A DNA stretch of 64,000 bases from contig NZ_VITV01000003.1 of the NCBI RefSeq assembly GCF_007828035.1, positions 496,001-560,000 of the forward strand. The letters are read 5' to 3'. The translations under genes were made by a program, and so were the position numbers. The notes beneath the pieces are model-generated. The model saw only the letters and a list, made by a program, of their open reading frames with translations. It had not been told where the DNA came from and did no database searches. Positions 24,044 through 32,834 of this stretch are shown here, piece after piece (position 1 is the first letter of the stretch; every line of letters starts with the position of its first letter). The DNA is from Nitrospirillum amazonense. GTDB lineage: Bacteria; Pseudomonadota; Alphaproteobacteria; Azospirillales; Azospirillaceae.

Positions 24044-25615
24044 CTATTTCTGGGCGAGATCCAGCGCCCCGGTCAGGTCGCCCAGGGCCGGGCTGCCGTT
24101 GGCGGCCAGGGCGGCGTCGCGCTGCTTGATGCCTTCCAGCTTGGGCAGGTCGAAGCGGCGGGTGATGAAGCGCAGGATGGAGGTGGTGTCGTAGAAGGTG
24201 TGGTCGATATAGCCCCTCTTGGCGTAGGGCGAGATGATGATGGCAGGGATGCGGGTGCCGGGGCCCCAGCGGTCGGCCTTGGGCGGGGCCACGTGGTCCC
24301 AGTAGCCGCCGTTCTCGTCATAGGTCACCACCACCAGCATGTTCTTCCACTGCGGCGAGGCCTGCAGGTGCTTCACGATGTCGGCGATGTGGGCGTCGCC
24401 CGAGGCCACGTCGGCATAGCCGGAGTGCTGGGTCAGGTTTCCCTGGGGCTTGTAGAAGGTGACGGCGGGCAGCGTGCCGGCGTCGATGTCCTTGATGAAG
24501 GCCTTGCCCTCCAGCCCGCCGTCGCGCAGGTGCTCCTTGCGCGCCTTCGTGCCCGGGGCGGTGCTGGCGAAGTAGTTGAAGGGCTGGTGGTGGTACTGGA
24601 AGTTAGGCACGGGCTCGGCGTTGCCGTGGTCCAGCGTGGCCTGCCAGGCACCGCTGTACCAGGCCCAGCTGACCTTCTTCTGGCTCAGCAGGTCGCCGAT
24701 GTTGGTCATGGTCTGCGGCGGCAGCGTCGTGGGGTTGGCCGGATCGGCCAGCGCGGGATCGCCGCCCTGCACCGGTTTGTTGGCGCTGGGTTGATAGGGC
24801 GGCTGCATGGTGTTCACGGCATAGAAGTCGGGCGTCAGGTTGCCGCTGTTCACGAATTTCGGCACACCCTCGAGGGCTGACTTGGGCGAGTTGGGCGCCA
24901 GCGTCAGGCTGACACGGTCGGGTTCCACCACCGAGATCGACCCCTTGGCCGGGCCCTGGTCGGCATGCGGATAATAGGGCGCGCACGAGCAGATCAGGAC
25001 GAAGTGGTTGAAGAAGGAACCGCCGAATCCGCCCATGAAGAAGTTGTCGGCCAGCGTGTACTGCTGCGCCAGCGTCCACATCGCCTGCTTGGCACCGTCG
25101 TAATGGCCCATGACCAGGGCGCCGCTGTCGGCGTAGGCCACGAACCTGTCGTTCTTGCCGCCGTCGATCTGCATCTGGTTCTCGTAGAACCGGTGCACCA
25201 GGTCGCGGGTCACAACGCCCTGGCCCAGGTTGAAACCCTTGGGGTCGTCGATGGCGAAGGGCTGGTTGGGCAGATGCTCCGTCTGGGCCTGCGTCACCTC
25301 CGGCGTCACGCCGCGGGCGGTCAGGCCCTTCCAGATGGGGGGCAGTTCCTTGAGGACCGACCCGTCGCGGTCGCGCTGCGCCAGGCTGTCCGGCGGGGCG
25401 TTGGCGATGCCGTTGGCGCCGGGGAAGGTGCCGTACAGGTTGTCGAAGCCGCGGTTTTCCGCGTAAATCACCACCACGGTCTTTATCTTGTCCAGGCCAT
25501 CGGCCGGCTTGGCCGCCATCGCCTGGTCACCGAACCCTGCCATGATGCCGGCGGCCAGCGCCACCGCGGCCACACCCTGACGCAAGCTTCCGCTCCGCCC
25601 CATGCCCACTGCCAT
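24044..25615 (-). CDS. Phosphoesterase of the phospholipase C / AcpA acid phosphatase family
   Basis: A 523-aa secreted enzyme. A signal peptide (residues ~1-34, ending AMAA) is followed by the family N-terminal motif IKTVVVIYAENRGFDNLYGTFPGANG, a central NFFMGGFGGSFFNHF and the C-terminal metal-binding VVVTYDENGGYWDHVAPP. This matches the bacterial phospholipase C/AcpA superfamily, which hydrolyses phosphate esters in the periplasm. The ATG at 25615 has AAGGGGA 6 bases upstream; the frame is open further, but only through the divergent peroxidase region. No phosphate-starvation box is clear. Substrate (phosphomonoester or phospholipid) cannot be decided. Confidence 0.88.
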   Translation of the reverse strand: MAVGMGRSGSLRQGVAAVALAAGIMAGFGDQAMAAKPADGLDKIKTVVVIYAENRGFDNLYGTFPGANGIANAPPDSLAQRDRDGSVLKELPPIWKGLTARGVTPEVTQAQTEHLPNQPFAIDDPKGFNLGQGVVTRDLVHRFYENQMQIDGGKNDRFVAYADSGALVMGHYDGAKQAMWTLAQQYTLADNFFMGGFGGSFFNHFVLICSCAPYYPHADQGPAKGSISVVEPDRVSLTLAPNSPKSALEGVPKFVNSGNLTPDFYAVNTMQPPYQPSANKPVQGGDPALADPANPTTLPPQTMTNIGDLLSQKKVSWAWYSGAWQATLDHGNAEPVPNFQYHHQPFNYFASTAPGTKARKEHLRDGGLEGKAFIKDIDAGTLPAVTFYKPQGNLTQHSGYADVASGDAHIADIVKHLQASPQWKNMLVVVTYDENGGYWDHVAPPKADRWGPGTRIPAIIISPYAKRGYIDHTFYDTTSILRFITRRFDLPKLEGIKQRDAALAANGSPALGDLTGALDLAQK

Positions 25616-26942
25616 GATGTTCCCCTTCTTCGTCGTTTCGCTTTTGCTGAAGGTCTTATACGCAGACACGAAAAAACACATCCCCCGGCGCGGCCGCGTG
25701 GCGCTGGGTGCGGCGATTTTCCTGGGCCTGGGGGCCGGCTGGTTGATGGTCCCGCCCCCCGCCAAGGCCCAGGGCCTGAGCCGGGAAGAGGTGCGCCGCC
25801 AGGCGGCAGCCCTGGCGGAGGTGGGGCGGCGGCTGTTCTTCGACCCCAGCCTGTCGGCCAGCGGCACCCTCGCCTGCGCCAGCTGCCACGACCCGGCGCA
25901 CGCCTTCGGCCCGCCCGACGGGGCGGCCGTGCGCCTGGGCGGCGCGAACGGCAGAACGCCGGGCCTGCGCGCCGTGCCGTCCCTCATGTACTTGCAGGAC
26001 GTGCCCCCCTTCGCCGAACACTACCGCACGCCGGAGGATGAAGGGGATGAGAGCATCGACAACGGCCCCACCGGCGGCCTGACCTGGGACGGCCGGGTGG
26101 ACGGCCAGCGGGAACAGGCCCGCGTCCCCCTGTTCAGCCCGTTCGAGATGGGCAACACCGATCCTGCCGATCTGCGTGTCCGGCTGGAGCGGGCGGGCTA
26201 TGGCGCCCAGCTGCGCGCCGCGATGGGCGGGACAGCGGGGGAACGGGCGGACGTGGTGGACCTGGCGCTGCGGGCGCTGGATGTGTTCCAGCAAGACGGG
26301 GCCCTGTTCCATCCCTATACCAGCAAGTACGACGCCTTTCTGGCGGGCAAGGCGACGCTGACGGACGAAGAACGGCGCGGGTTGGAGGCGTTCGAGGATC
26401 CGGCGCGCGGCAACTGCGCCAGCTGCCACGTCAGCCGGCGCGGCAACGACGGCACGCCGCCGCACTTCACCGACTATGGCTTGATCGCCATCGGGGTGCC
26501 GCGCAACCGCGACATCCCGGCCAACGCCGACCCCCGCTATTTCGACCAGGGCCTGTGCGGGCCGCTGCGCACGGATTTCACCGGCGTCGCCAATTACTGC
26601 GGCCGCTTCCGCACCCCCACCCTGCGCAATGTGGCGCTGCGCCAGGTGTTCATGCACAACGGCGTCTTCCACACCCTGCGGCAGGTGATGGAGTTCTATG
26701 CGGAGCGCGACAGCGACCCCGGCAAATGGTACCCGCGCCGGACCGGCGGCAGCGTCATGAAGTTTGACGACCTGCCGGTGGCCGCGCATGGCACGGTGCC
26801 GGCGGCCATCAACATGGAGGCGCCCTTCGGCCGGCGGCCGGGCGATCCGCCGGCGCTGAACGATCGGGACATTCACGACATCATCGCCTTTCTGGGCACC
26901 CTGACGGATAGCTGGCCGGCCCCGAAAACCGCCGGACCATAG
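25602..26942 (+). CDS. Di-haem cytochrome c peroxidase (MauG/CcpA family)
   Basis: A periplasmic peroxidase-like protein with two c-type haem sites, CASCH at 92-96 and CASCH at 272-276 (numbering from the longest frame), plus the typical FRTPTLRNVALRQVFMHNG segment near the C-terminus. A membrane-targeting segment (GRVALGAAIFLGLGAGWLMV) precedes residue ~55. The start is uncertain: the ATG at 25602 would overlap the divergent phosphatase start by 14 bp, and TTG 25644 or GTG 25698 are plausible. It may detoxify hydrogen peroxide or oxidise a specific partner, as MauG does. No partner gene is adjacent. Confidence 0.85.
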   Translation: MPTAMMFPFFVVSLLLKVLYADTKKHIPRRGRVALGAAIFLGLGAGWLMVPPPAKAQGLSREEVRRQAAALAEVGRRLFFDPSLSASGTLACASCHDPAHAFGPPDGAAVRLGGANGRTPGLRAVPSLMYLQDVPPFAEHYRTPEDEGDESIDNGPTGGLTWDGRVDGQREQARVPLFSPFEMGNTDPADLRVRLERAGYGAQLRAAMGGTAGERADVVDLALRALDVFQQDGALFHPYTSKYDAFLAGKATLTDEERRGLEAFEDPARGNCASCHVSRRGNDGTPPHFTDYGLIAIGVPRNRDIPANADPRYFDQGLCGPLRTDFTGVANYCGRFRTPTLRNVALRQVFMHNGVFHTLRQVMEFYAERDSDPGKWYPRRTGGSVMKFDDLPVAAHGTVPAAINMEAPFGRRPGDPPALNDRDIHDIIAFLGTLTDSWPAPKTAGP

Positions 26943-27044
26943 TCCAGGCGCATCTCAGGATGATGACAGTTGGCCGCACTTGGGCGACCGGCGGCTAACA
27001 CCTAGGTAGGGATTACGAGACTGGGGTGGCGCCGCCATGATCAG

Positions 27045-27061
27045 CCCCGTCGATGACGGGG
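27045..27061 (+). other. Short hairpin before the EAL gene
   Basis: CCCCGTC and GACGGGG pair around a 3-base loop, and GATGACGGGG is repeated directly after it. The element lies 20 bp upstream of the first ATG of the EAL gene. It could influence translation, but it has no homologous element elsewhere in the window. Confidence 0.35.
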
Positions 27062-27080
27062 ATGACGGGGGCAACCGGCG

Positions 27081-28199
27081 ATGGCCATCACAGTAAAATT
27101 GCATCCTATGAGGCACCCTGCGGGGGATGCCCGCATGATCCACGAGCATGCCATGTTCCTGCCCCTGCTTTCCCCCACCCGGCACGACAGCGGGTTGCTG
27201 AACCTGCTGGCCGGCGGCGCCCTGCTGGCTGTCCTGCTGGCCGTCCTGACCTGGGACGGCCTGCGCGACGTGGTGGCGGAGGCCACGGGCCTCAGCATGG
27301 CGCGGGGAGAAATGCTGAGCCTGCTGGCACTGGCAGCCATCGCTGGCCTGGTCGTCTATCTGGCCCGCCGCATCTGGGACCTGATCCCCCACACCCGCTT
27401 CTCGCCGGAGGAGCGGCGCATCCTGCGCAGCCTGCCCCAGGCGCTGGTGCGTGGCGAGATTCAGCCGCACTTCCAGCCCGTGGTGGACGCCGACAGCGGC
27501 AAGGTGGTGGCGGTCGAGGCGCTGGCCCGCTGGGTCAAGGCCGACGGCACCATGCTGTCCCCCGGCCAATTCATCGGCCTGGCGGAGCGCGGCGGCCTGA
27601 TCCGCCTGCTGACCAAGGCCATCGTGGAACACGCGGTGCGCACCGCCGCCACCTGGCGCGAGCTGCATGACCTGGACATCCCCATCTCCATCAACCTGTC
27701 GGTGGAGGATCTGGAGGCCAGTGACCTGGTGGACCACCTGATCGCCCTGTGCGACCAGTACGGCGTGCCCCATGGCGCCATTCGGGTGGAACTGACGGAA
27801 ACCCAGTCGATCGTGCATTTCGATGTGGTCAACAAGGCGGTGACCACCCTGCGCCAGGCCGGCATGGCCGTGTACCTTGACGACTTCGGCACCGGCTACG
27901 CCTCGCTCAGCGTGCTGCACCGCATCCCCTTCACCGGCATCAAGCTGGACCAGAGCTTCATCCGCACCTTGCGCGACGACCCCCGCGCCGACGCCATCGT
28001 GCGGGCCAGCGTGGCCATCGCCCGCGATCTGGGGCTGTCGCTGGTGGCGGAAGGGGTGGAGGATTGGGAAACACGCGACCGCCTGGGCCAGATGGGCGTG
28101 CGCCACATCCAGGGCTACGTCTACGCCCGGCCCATGCCGGCGCCCGACTTGATCGCCTTTGCCCAGCAGGCTCAGCCGGCCCTGACCTTGTCGCTGTAA
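27081..28199 (+). CDS. Membrane-anchored EAL-domain c-di-GMP phosphodiesterase
   Basis: A 372-aa protein with two hydrophobic helices (about 38-57 and 78-97) and a C-terminal EAL domain (~113-365). The catalytic set looks complete: EAL at 146-148, Asn205, Glu240 (LTETQ), the paired Asp267-Asp268 in DDFGTGYASL, Lys288, Glu324 (AEGVE) and Gln344 (IQGY). It should therefore be an active phosphodiesterase lowering cyclic di-GMP. There is no GGDEF or sensory domain apart from the membrane region. Internal ATGs (27108, 27135) are alternative starts. Confidence 0.9.
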   Translation: MAITVKLHPMRHPAGDARMIHEHAMFLPLLSPTRHDSGLLNLLAGGALLAVLLAVLTWDGLRDVVAEATGLSMARGEMLSLLALAAIAGLVVYLARRIWDLIPHTRFSPEERRILRSLPQALVRGEIQPHFQPVVDADSGKVVAVEALARWVKADGTMLSPGQFIGLAERGGLIRLLTKAIVEHAVRTAATWRELHDLDIPISINLSVEDLEASDLVDHLIALCDQYGVPHGAIRVELTETQSIVHFDVVNKAVTTLRQAGMAVYLDDFGTGYASLSVLHRIPFTGIKLDQSFIRTLRDDPRADAIVRASVAIARDLGLSLVAEGVEDWETRDRLGQMGVRHIQGYVYARPMPAPDLIAFAQQAQPALTLSL

Positions 28200-28549
28200 G
28201 CGGATCTTTCCAGGCCGGCCCGGCGCGGCCCAATGTCGCCACACAGACGAACAAAAGGCCGCTGCCCCGTACAATCCAAGGGCGCCGGCGACGATCATGC
28301 TGTGCACCGTTGGATCAACCGGCCGCCTGGTCCCCCCCAAGCCAACGCGTGCCCAGCCCGTAGGAGATGACGTGAATGGCCCGCTATCCCGCCCTGTTCT
28401 GCATGACCTGCGGCCGCGTCGAATCCGTACCCGGTCTGGCCGACGTCAGCCATCAACCCGCCGCCAACGACCGGGCCGACGCCAACCGGGCGGACGCGAT
28501 GATGGTCCCAACGCCCAGCAGCCCAACGCTCAATGAAGGAGCACGCATC

Positions 28550-28768
28550 ATGGCCAGCATGAACGCCCTGTTCCGGCTGTTGAGCCCAGCCCAGCGCGCC
28601 ATCCTGATGGACGATGTCGCCGCCAGTATGCGGGGCATGCCCGTCGCCCTGCAACAGCGGCAACTGGCCCATTTCGGCCGTACCGACCCGGCCTACGGCG
28701 CCGGCGTCGCCGCCCGCCTGGGCATATCACTTCCCACCCTGGTGGATGCCGGTAACCAGGCCGGGTGA
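28550..28768 (+). CDS. Stand-alone catalase-related (C-terminal) domain protein
   Basis: A 72-aa protein that aligns by eye along nearly its whole length with the C-terminal helical tail of monofunctional catalases: ALFRLLSPAQRAILMDDVAASM, then QLAHFGRTDPAYGAGVAARLGIS, matching the catalase pattern HF.k.DP.YG..VA..LG. No catalytic catalase domain is present upstream. The ATG at 28550 has AAGGAG 8 bases upstream, a very strong site. The frame is open back to an ATG at 28376, also with GGAG, giving a 130-aa version with a Cys-x2-Cys motif (CMTCG). I prefer the short form. Confidence 0.65.
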   Translation: MASMNALFRLLSPAQRAILMDDVAASMRGMPVALQQRQLAHFGRTDPAYGAGVAARLGISLPTLVDAGNQAG

Positions 28769-28778
28769 CCGGAAGGTC

Positions 28779-28803
28779 TCCGGCCTGGAATTTCCCGGCC
28801 GGA
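28779..28803. terminator. Hairpin between convergent genes
   Basis: TCCGGCC and GGCCGGA form a 7-bp stem with an 11-base loop, between the catalase-tail gene and the end of the convergent MFS gene. There is no T-run, so termination strength is uncertain. Confidence 0.45.
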
Positions 28804-28807
28804 ACGC

Positions 28808-30418
28808 TCAATGCGCGTCGGCGGAGGGCCCCTTGGGCGGCCCCACCTTGCGCATGGCCGGCACCAGCAGCGTGGCGATGACGAAGCACACCAGGATGAC
28901 CAGGAAGGCGTCCGCATAGGCCATGGTCTGGGCCTCGCGATAGGCCAGGTTCCACAGCTGCTTCAGGGCCGCCTCCTGCCCCCGCAGCGCATCCCCGCCC
29001 AGGGTCGCGACGTCGGACGCCCCCACCTTGGCCACCAGCGCGCGCATGGGGTCGCTCGCGGGCGTCAGATGTTCGGCCAGACGTTCGAAGTGCAGGTTGG
29101 TGCGGTCGTTCAGGATGGTGCCGCAGACGGCGATGCCGATGGCGCCGCCCAGGTTGCGCATCAGGTTGAACAGGCCCGACGCCTGCTTCAGCCGGGCCGG
29201 CGGCAGGCCGCCCAGGGTCAGGGTGACGATGGGCGCCACCGCGAATTGCTGGGAGAAGCCCCGGAAAGCCTGGGGCAGCAGCAGTTCGCGCCAGCCCCAG
29301 TCATGGGTGATGGGGGTGAAGTTCCACATGCTGAGGGCGAAGCCGGTCAACCCCACCATCATCAGCCAGCGCAGGTCCACCCGCTTGGCCAGGATGGTGT
29401 AGAGGGGGATGGCGCTGACCTGGAACAGGCCGGTGGAGAACACGGTGAGACCGATGTCCAGCGCGCTGAACCCCCGCACCCGGCCCAGGAACAGCGGCGT
29501 CAGGTAGATGGTGGCGAAGATGCCAATGCCGGTGATGAAGGAGAACAGGCAACCCAGGGCGAAGTTGCGGCTTTTCAGCGCCCGCAGATCCACCACCGGG
29601 TTGGCATAGGTCAGGCTGCGGACGATGAAGGCGACACCGGCGACGGCCGAGATCCAGGCCGTCAGGCGGATGGTGTCGTCGTCCAGCCAGTCCCAGCGCG
29701 GCCCTTCCTCCAGCGTGTATTCCAGGCAGCCGAGAAAGATGGCCATCAGCAGCATGCCGGGATAGTCGGCACCCTTCAGCAACGACCAGTCGGGTTCGTC
29801 GATGCGCACCATCAGGGGCACGGCGATGGTGACGAACAGGCCGGGCACCAGGTTGATGAAGAACAGCCAGTGCCAGGAATAATGGTCTGTGATCCAACCG
29901 CCCACCGTCGGGCCCAAGGTGGGCGCCAGCGACGACAAGGCCCCCACCGTGGCAGCGGCCACCACCACGCGGGGACCGGCGAAGAAGGCGAAGGCGGAGG
30001 TGAAGACCATGGGGATCATGGACCCACCCAGAAAGCCCTGCAGCGCCCGGAAGGCGATCATGCTCTGGATGTCCCAGGCCCAGCCGCACAGCAGGCTGGT
30101 CAGGGTGAAGCCGGCGGCGGAGACGGCGAACAGCCAGCGGGTGGACATGACCCGCGCCAGCCAGCCGGACAGGGGGATGACGATGATCTCGGCGATCAGA
30201 TAGCTGGTCTGGACCCAGGCCGTCTCATCCGTGCCGGCCGACAGGCCGCCGCCGATGTCGCGCAGCGAGGCGGAGACGATCTGGATGTCCAGCAGTGCTA
30301 TGAACATGCCCACGCACATGATGGCGAAGGCGACGATCTTGCCCCGGGGGGAGAGTTCCTTCCTCCGCGGGGCGGCTATCGCCACCCCTGGACCCCCAGC
30401 GGCCGTGGCGGCGGTCAT
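28808..30418 (-). CDS. emrB: DHA2-family MFS multidrug transporter (EmrB/QacA type)
   Basis: A 536-aa inner-membrane antiporter with about 14 helices and MFS motifs (ALLDIQIVSASLRDIGGGL; QTSYLIAEIIVIPLSGWLAR; RALQGFLGGSMIPMVF; GPTVGGWITDHYSWHWLFFINLVPG, the antiporter motif C). It should work with the HlyD-type adaptor encoded just upstream, and an unlinked TolC protein, to export hydrophobic drugs. The ATG overlaps the adaptor stop by 4 bp. It is the last gene of the hxlR-emrA-emrB unit. Confidence 0.92.
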   Translation of the reverse strand: MTAATAAGGPGVAIAAPRRKELSPRGKIVAFAIMCVGMFIALLDIQIVSASLRDIGGGLSAGTDETAWVQTSYLIAEIIVIPLSGWLARVMSTRWLFAVSAAGFTLTSLLCGWAWDIQSMIAFRALQGFLGGSMIPMVFTSAFAFFAGPRVVVAAATVGALSSLAPTLGPTVGGWITDHYSWHWLFFINLVPGLFVTIAVPLMVRIDEPDWSLLKGADYPGMLLMAIFLGCLEYTLEEGPRWDWLDDDTIRLTAWISAVAGVAFIVRSLTYANPVVDLRALKSRNFALGCLFSFITGIGIFATIYLTPLFLGRVRGFSALDIGLTVFSTGLFQVSAIPLYTILAKRVDLRWLMMVGLTGFALSMWNFTPITHDWGWRELLLPQAFRGFSQQFAVAPIVTLTLGGLPPARLKQASGLFNLMRNLGGAIGIAVCGTILNDRTNLHFERLAEHLTPASDPMRALVAKVGASDVATLGGDALRGQEAALKQLWNLAYREAQTMAYADAFLVILVCFVIATLLVPAMRKVGPPKGPSADAH

Positions 30419-31560
30419 GGCGCCGTCTTTCCGGCGACGGCGACCGCCTTGCCCGAGGTAGCGGCGCCGTCCTTGGTGTTAATCGCGGCGGTGACCGACA
30501 GGCCAGGGCGCAGGCTGCCCAGCAGGCTGCCTTCACCATCCAGCAGGATGCGCACGGGCACGCGCTGCACGATTTTGGTGAAGTTGCCGGTGGCGTTCTC
30601 CGGCGGCAGCACGCTGAACTGCGCGCCCGTCGCCGGCGCCATGCTGACCACCCGGCCGTGGAACTGGCGGCCCGGCAGCACGTCGGCCTCGACCGACACC
30701 GGCTGGCCCGCCTTCAGGTCCGCGATCTGGCTTTCCTTGAAGTTGGCGTCCACCCACAGCCCTTGCGCCGGCACGATGGCGATCAGCTGCGCGCCGATGG
30801 TGGCATAGGCGCCCGGCCGGGCGCTGCGATTGCCGACGGTGCCGTCGATGGGCGCCCGCAGCTCGGTATAGCTGAGGTTCAGTTGCGCGGTGTCGCGGTC
30901 GGCGATGGCGCCGGCAAGTGCTGCCTCCGCCTGGCGCTTCTGGGTGTCGATGACATCGATCTGGCGCTGGGCCGCCTGCAGGGTGGCCGTGGCCTTCTCG
31001 CCATTCGCCACCGCCTGTTTGTAGGCGGCGTCCGCCTTCTCGAAAGCCTGGATCGAGGCGGCGGCCGTGGCCGACAGCGCGCGGTAGCGGTCCTGGTCGT
31101 ACTTGGCGCGGTCGGTCTCGGCCTTGGCGGCGCCGACGCCGGCCGCGGCCTGGTTGATGACGGCCTGCTGCAGGCGGCGCTGCGCCTCCAGGTTGGCCAG
31201 CGTGGCCTCCTGCGCCTCCACCGCCGCCACGGCACGGGCCAGGGCGGCGCGATAGTCGCGGTCGTCCAGTTTCAGCAGCAGGTCGCCGGCGTGTACCGCC
31301 TGATTGTCGGTCACCGCCACCTGCGCGATGAAGCCGGACACCTTGGGCGCGATCACCGTGACGTCGCCGCCGACATAGGCATCGTCGGTGCTTTCGATGA
31401 AGCGGCCGCTGGTCCACCAATCATAGCCGTAGGCTGCGGCGGCCACGCCCAGACCGAGGCCCAGGACGGAGAGGAGGAGCGTGCGGCCCAGGCGCCGCGA
31501 CTTCACCGGGCTGCCGGCAAGCCGGCCGTCCTGCTGCTGTTCATAGGTCTGGCTGGACAT
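30415..31560 (-). CDS. emrA: HlyD/EmrA-type membrane fusion protein
   Basis: A 381-aa periplasmic adaptor anchored by one N-terminal helix (LGRTLLLSVLGLGLGVAAAAYGY). It has a split biotinyl-lipoyl-like domain (STDDAYVGGDVTVIAPKVSGFIAQVAV and RAPIDGTVGNRSARPGAYATIG) flanking a long Ala/Gln-rich coiled coil (~100-215). The EmrA signature DAYV is clear. The ATG at 31560 begins the recognised N-terminus; the frame is open to 31695, within the regulator gene. It lies 13 bp downstream of the HxlR regulator and overlaps emrB by ATGA. Confidence 0.92.
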   Translation of the reverse strand: MSSQTYEQQQDGRLAGSPVKSRRLGRTLLLSVLGLGLGVAAAAYGYDWWTSGRFIESTDDAYVGGDVTVIAPKVSGFIAQVAVTDNQAVHAGDLLLKLDDRDYRAALARAVAAVEAQEATLANLEAQRRLQQAVINQAAAGVGAAKAETDRAKYDQDRYRALSATAAASIQAFEKADAAYKQAVANGEKATATLQAAQRQIDVIDTQKRQAEAALAGAIADRDTAQLNLSYTELRAPIDGTVGNRSARPGAYATIGAQLIAIVPAQGLWVDANFKESQIADLKAGQPVSVEADVLPGRQFHGRVVSMAPATGAQFSVLPPENATGNFTKIVQRVPVRILLDGEGSLLGSLRPGLSVTAAINTKDGAATSGKAVAVAGKTAP

Positions 31561-31573
31561 GGGATCGCATCCT

Positions 31574-32116
31574 TCAAGCGGCGGCGCCGGTTGGGGCGTC
31601 GGCGGATTCGGTGGGGTTCGGCGTGGGCGTGGTGGCGGGCCAGGTGGGATAGCGCGACTTGGTGCGGGCGTCGGCGGCGGGGCCGGCCACGACACGGAAG
31701 GCGGGATAGGTCAGCGGCCGGCCGGTATGGCGATCGACCAGCATCGGCTCGGCGGGCGCGCCGGTGGCGCTGTCCACCAGCTGAATGGCCGGGCCTTCGG
31801 GTGCGAAATGCTGGTTGCCCCAGGCCATGATGGTCCACAGCACGGGGCGGAAGTCCTGACCGGCGGCCGTCAACACATATTCATGGCGCAGCGGCCGCGT
31901 GCTGTAGGGCCGCTTTTCCAACAGGCCGTCGGCTACCAGCGTCTGCAACCGGCGGGTCAGCATGTTGGGCGCGATGCCCAGATTCTTCTGGAACTGGTCG
32001 AAACGGCTGGCGCCCAGGAACGCCTCGCGCAAAATCAACATGCTCCACCACTCCCCCACCCGTTCCAGGCTGCGGGCGATGGGGCACTGCGGATTGATCA
32101 GGCTGCTATTGTGCAT
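31574..32116 (-). CDS. HxlR-family transcriptional regulator
   Basis: A 180-aa regulator with a winged-helix HxlR domain (~8-105: CPIARSLERVGEWWSMLILREAFLGASRFDQFQ ... RPLRHEYVLTAAGQDF) and a C-terminal extension of about 75 residues ending in a Pro/Thr-rich tail. Cys11 is at the position of the cysteine that senses quinones or oxidants in YodB/QorR-type members, so redox sensing is possible. It is the first gene of an efflux operon and probably represses it together with itself via the inverted repeat at 32132-32196. The ATG at 32116 (MHNSSL) is preferred; the frame extends into the operator. Confidence 0.88.
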   Translation of the reverse strand: MHNSSLINPQCPIARSLERVGEWWSMLILREAFLGASRFDQFQKNLGIAPNMLTRRLQTLVADGLLEKRPYSTRPLRHEYVLTAAGQDFRPVLWTIMAWGNQHFAPEGPAIQLVDSATGAPAEPMLVDRHTGRPLTYPAFRVVAGPAADARTKSRYPTWPATTPTPNPTESADAPTGAAA

Positions 32117-32131
32117 GATGGCCGTCCTTGT

Positions 32132-32196
32132 GTTACTTTCATAATGAAAGCCACAGGACGCCATCTAGCCTCAGTGGCTTTCATTATGCAAGTGAC
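32132..32196. promoter_or_regulatory. HxlR operator: 23-bp inverted repeat
   Basis: The arm at 32132-32154 (core ACTTTCATAATGAAAGC) is repeated in reverse complement at 32174-32196 with 21 of 23 bases identical and a 19-bp spacer. Each arm is itself nearly palindromic around CTTTCATWATG. The element fills the 128-bp gap between the divergent HxlR regulator and MaoC genes, the expected place for an operator controlling both. Confidence 0.72.
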
Positions 32197-32244
32197 AAAG
32201 CCGACCCACCCGGCTCGGCACCCCGCGATGGGAGCAAACCACCT

Positions 32245-32724
32245 ATGTCTGAAACGGCGACACCCCCTTCCACCGGCCCAAAGCTGTACCTGGACGACCT
32301 TCAAGCCGGTCAGCGCCACGTGACCGGCACGCACACGCTGGACGCCCCGGGGATCAAGGCCTTCGCGGCCCAGTTCGACCCCCAGCCCTTCCATCTGGAT
32401 GAGGAGGCAGCCGACCGCAGCTTCTTCGGCGGGTTGGCGGCCAGTGGCTGGCACACGGCCGCCGTCACCATGCGGCTGATGGTCGATGGCCTGCCCATCG
32501 CCGGCGGCGTCATCGGCGCGGGTGCGGACATCACTTGGCCTGCGCCCACCCGGCCCGGCGACATCCTGCAGGCGCACTGCGAGATCCTGGAGGTAAAGCC
32601 GTCCCGCTCCCGACCCGACCGGGGAATGATCACCATGCGGACCGAAACGCGGAACCAGCGGGGCGAGGTGGTGCAGCTGATGACAACCCGAGTGGTGGTG
32701 TTCCGCCGCCCTTCGGAAGGCTGA
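32245..32724 (+). CDS. MaoC-family (R)-specific enoyl-CoA hydratase-like protein
   Basis: A 159-aa hot-dog-fold protein. The catalytic region is FAAQFDPQPFHLDEEAA, with the Asp and His of the MaoC hydratase motif (D-x-x-P-x-H), and FFGGLAASGWHTA follows. It may hydrate enoyl-CoA esters. The ATG at 32245 has GGGAG about 10 bases upstream. It is divergent from the hxlR-emrAB operon across the large inverted repeat, so the HxlR protein may control it too. A link with a toxic acyl or quinone compound is possible. Confidence 0.85.
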   Translation: MSETATPPSTGPKLYLDDLQAGQRHVTGTHTLDAPGIKAFAAQFDPQPFHLDEEAADRSFFGGLAASGWHTAAVTMRLMVDGLPIAGGVIGAGADITWPAPTRPGDILQAHCEILEVKPSRSRPDRGMITMRTETRNQRGEVVQLMTTRVVVFRRPSEG

Positions 32725-32834
32725 GAGGGGGAGCGGCGACGTCTTTCCGCCGCCCCTTCTTTTCGCCATAGTGGCCGCCTTCCAATTGGGCGGACGCCTG
32801 ACAGCGTCCGCGCCCTCTCCAGGAGTAGCATCCC

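Noticed and set aside
28376-28549. Possible Fur/Zur-like remnant (CMTCGRVES) at the start of the longer frame before the catalase-tail gene
   Set aside because: The resemblance is a single short metal-site-like motif; no helix-turn-helix or further His/Cys ligands are visible on either side, so it is not called.
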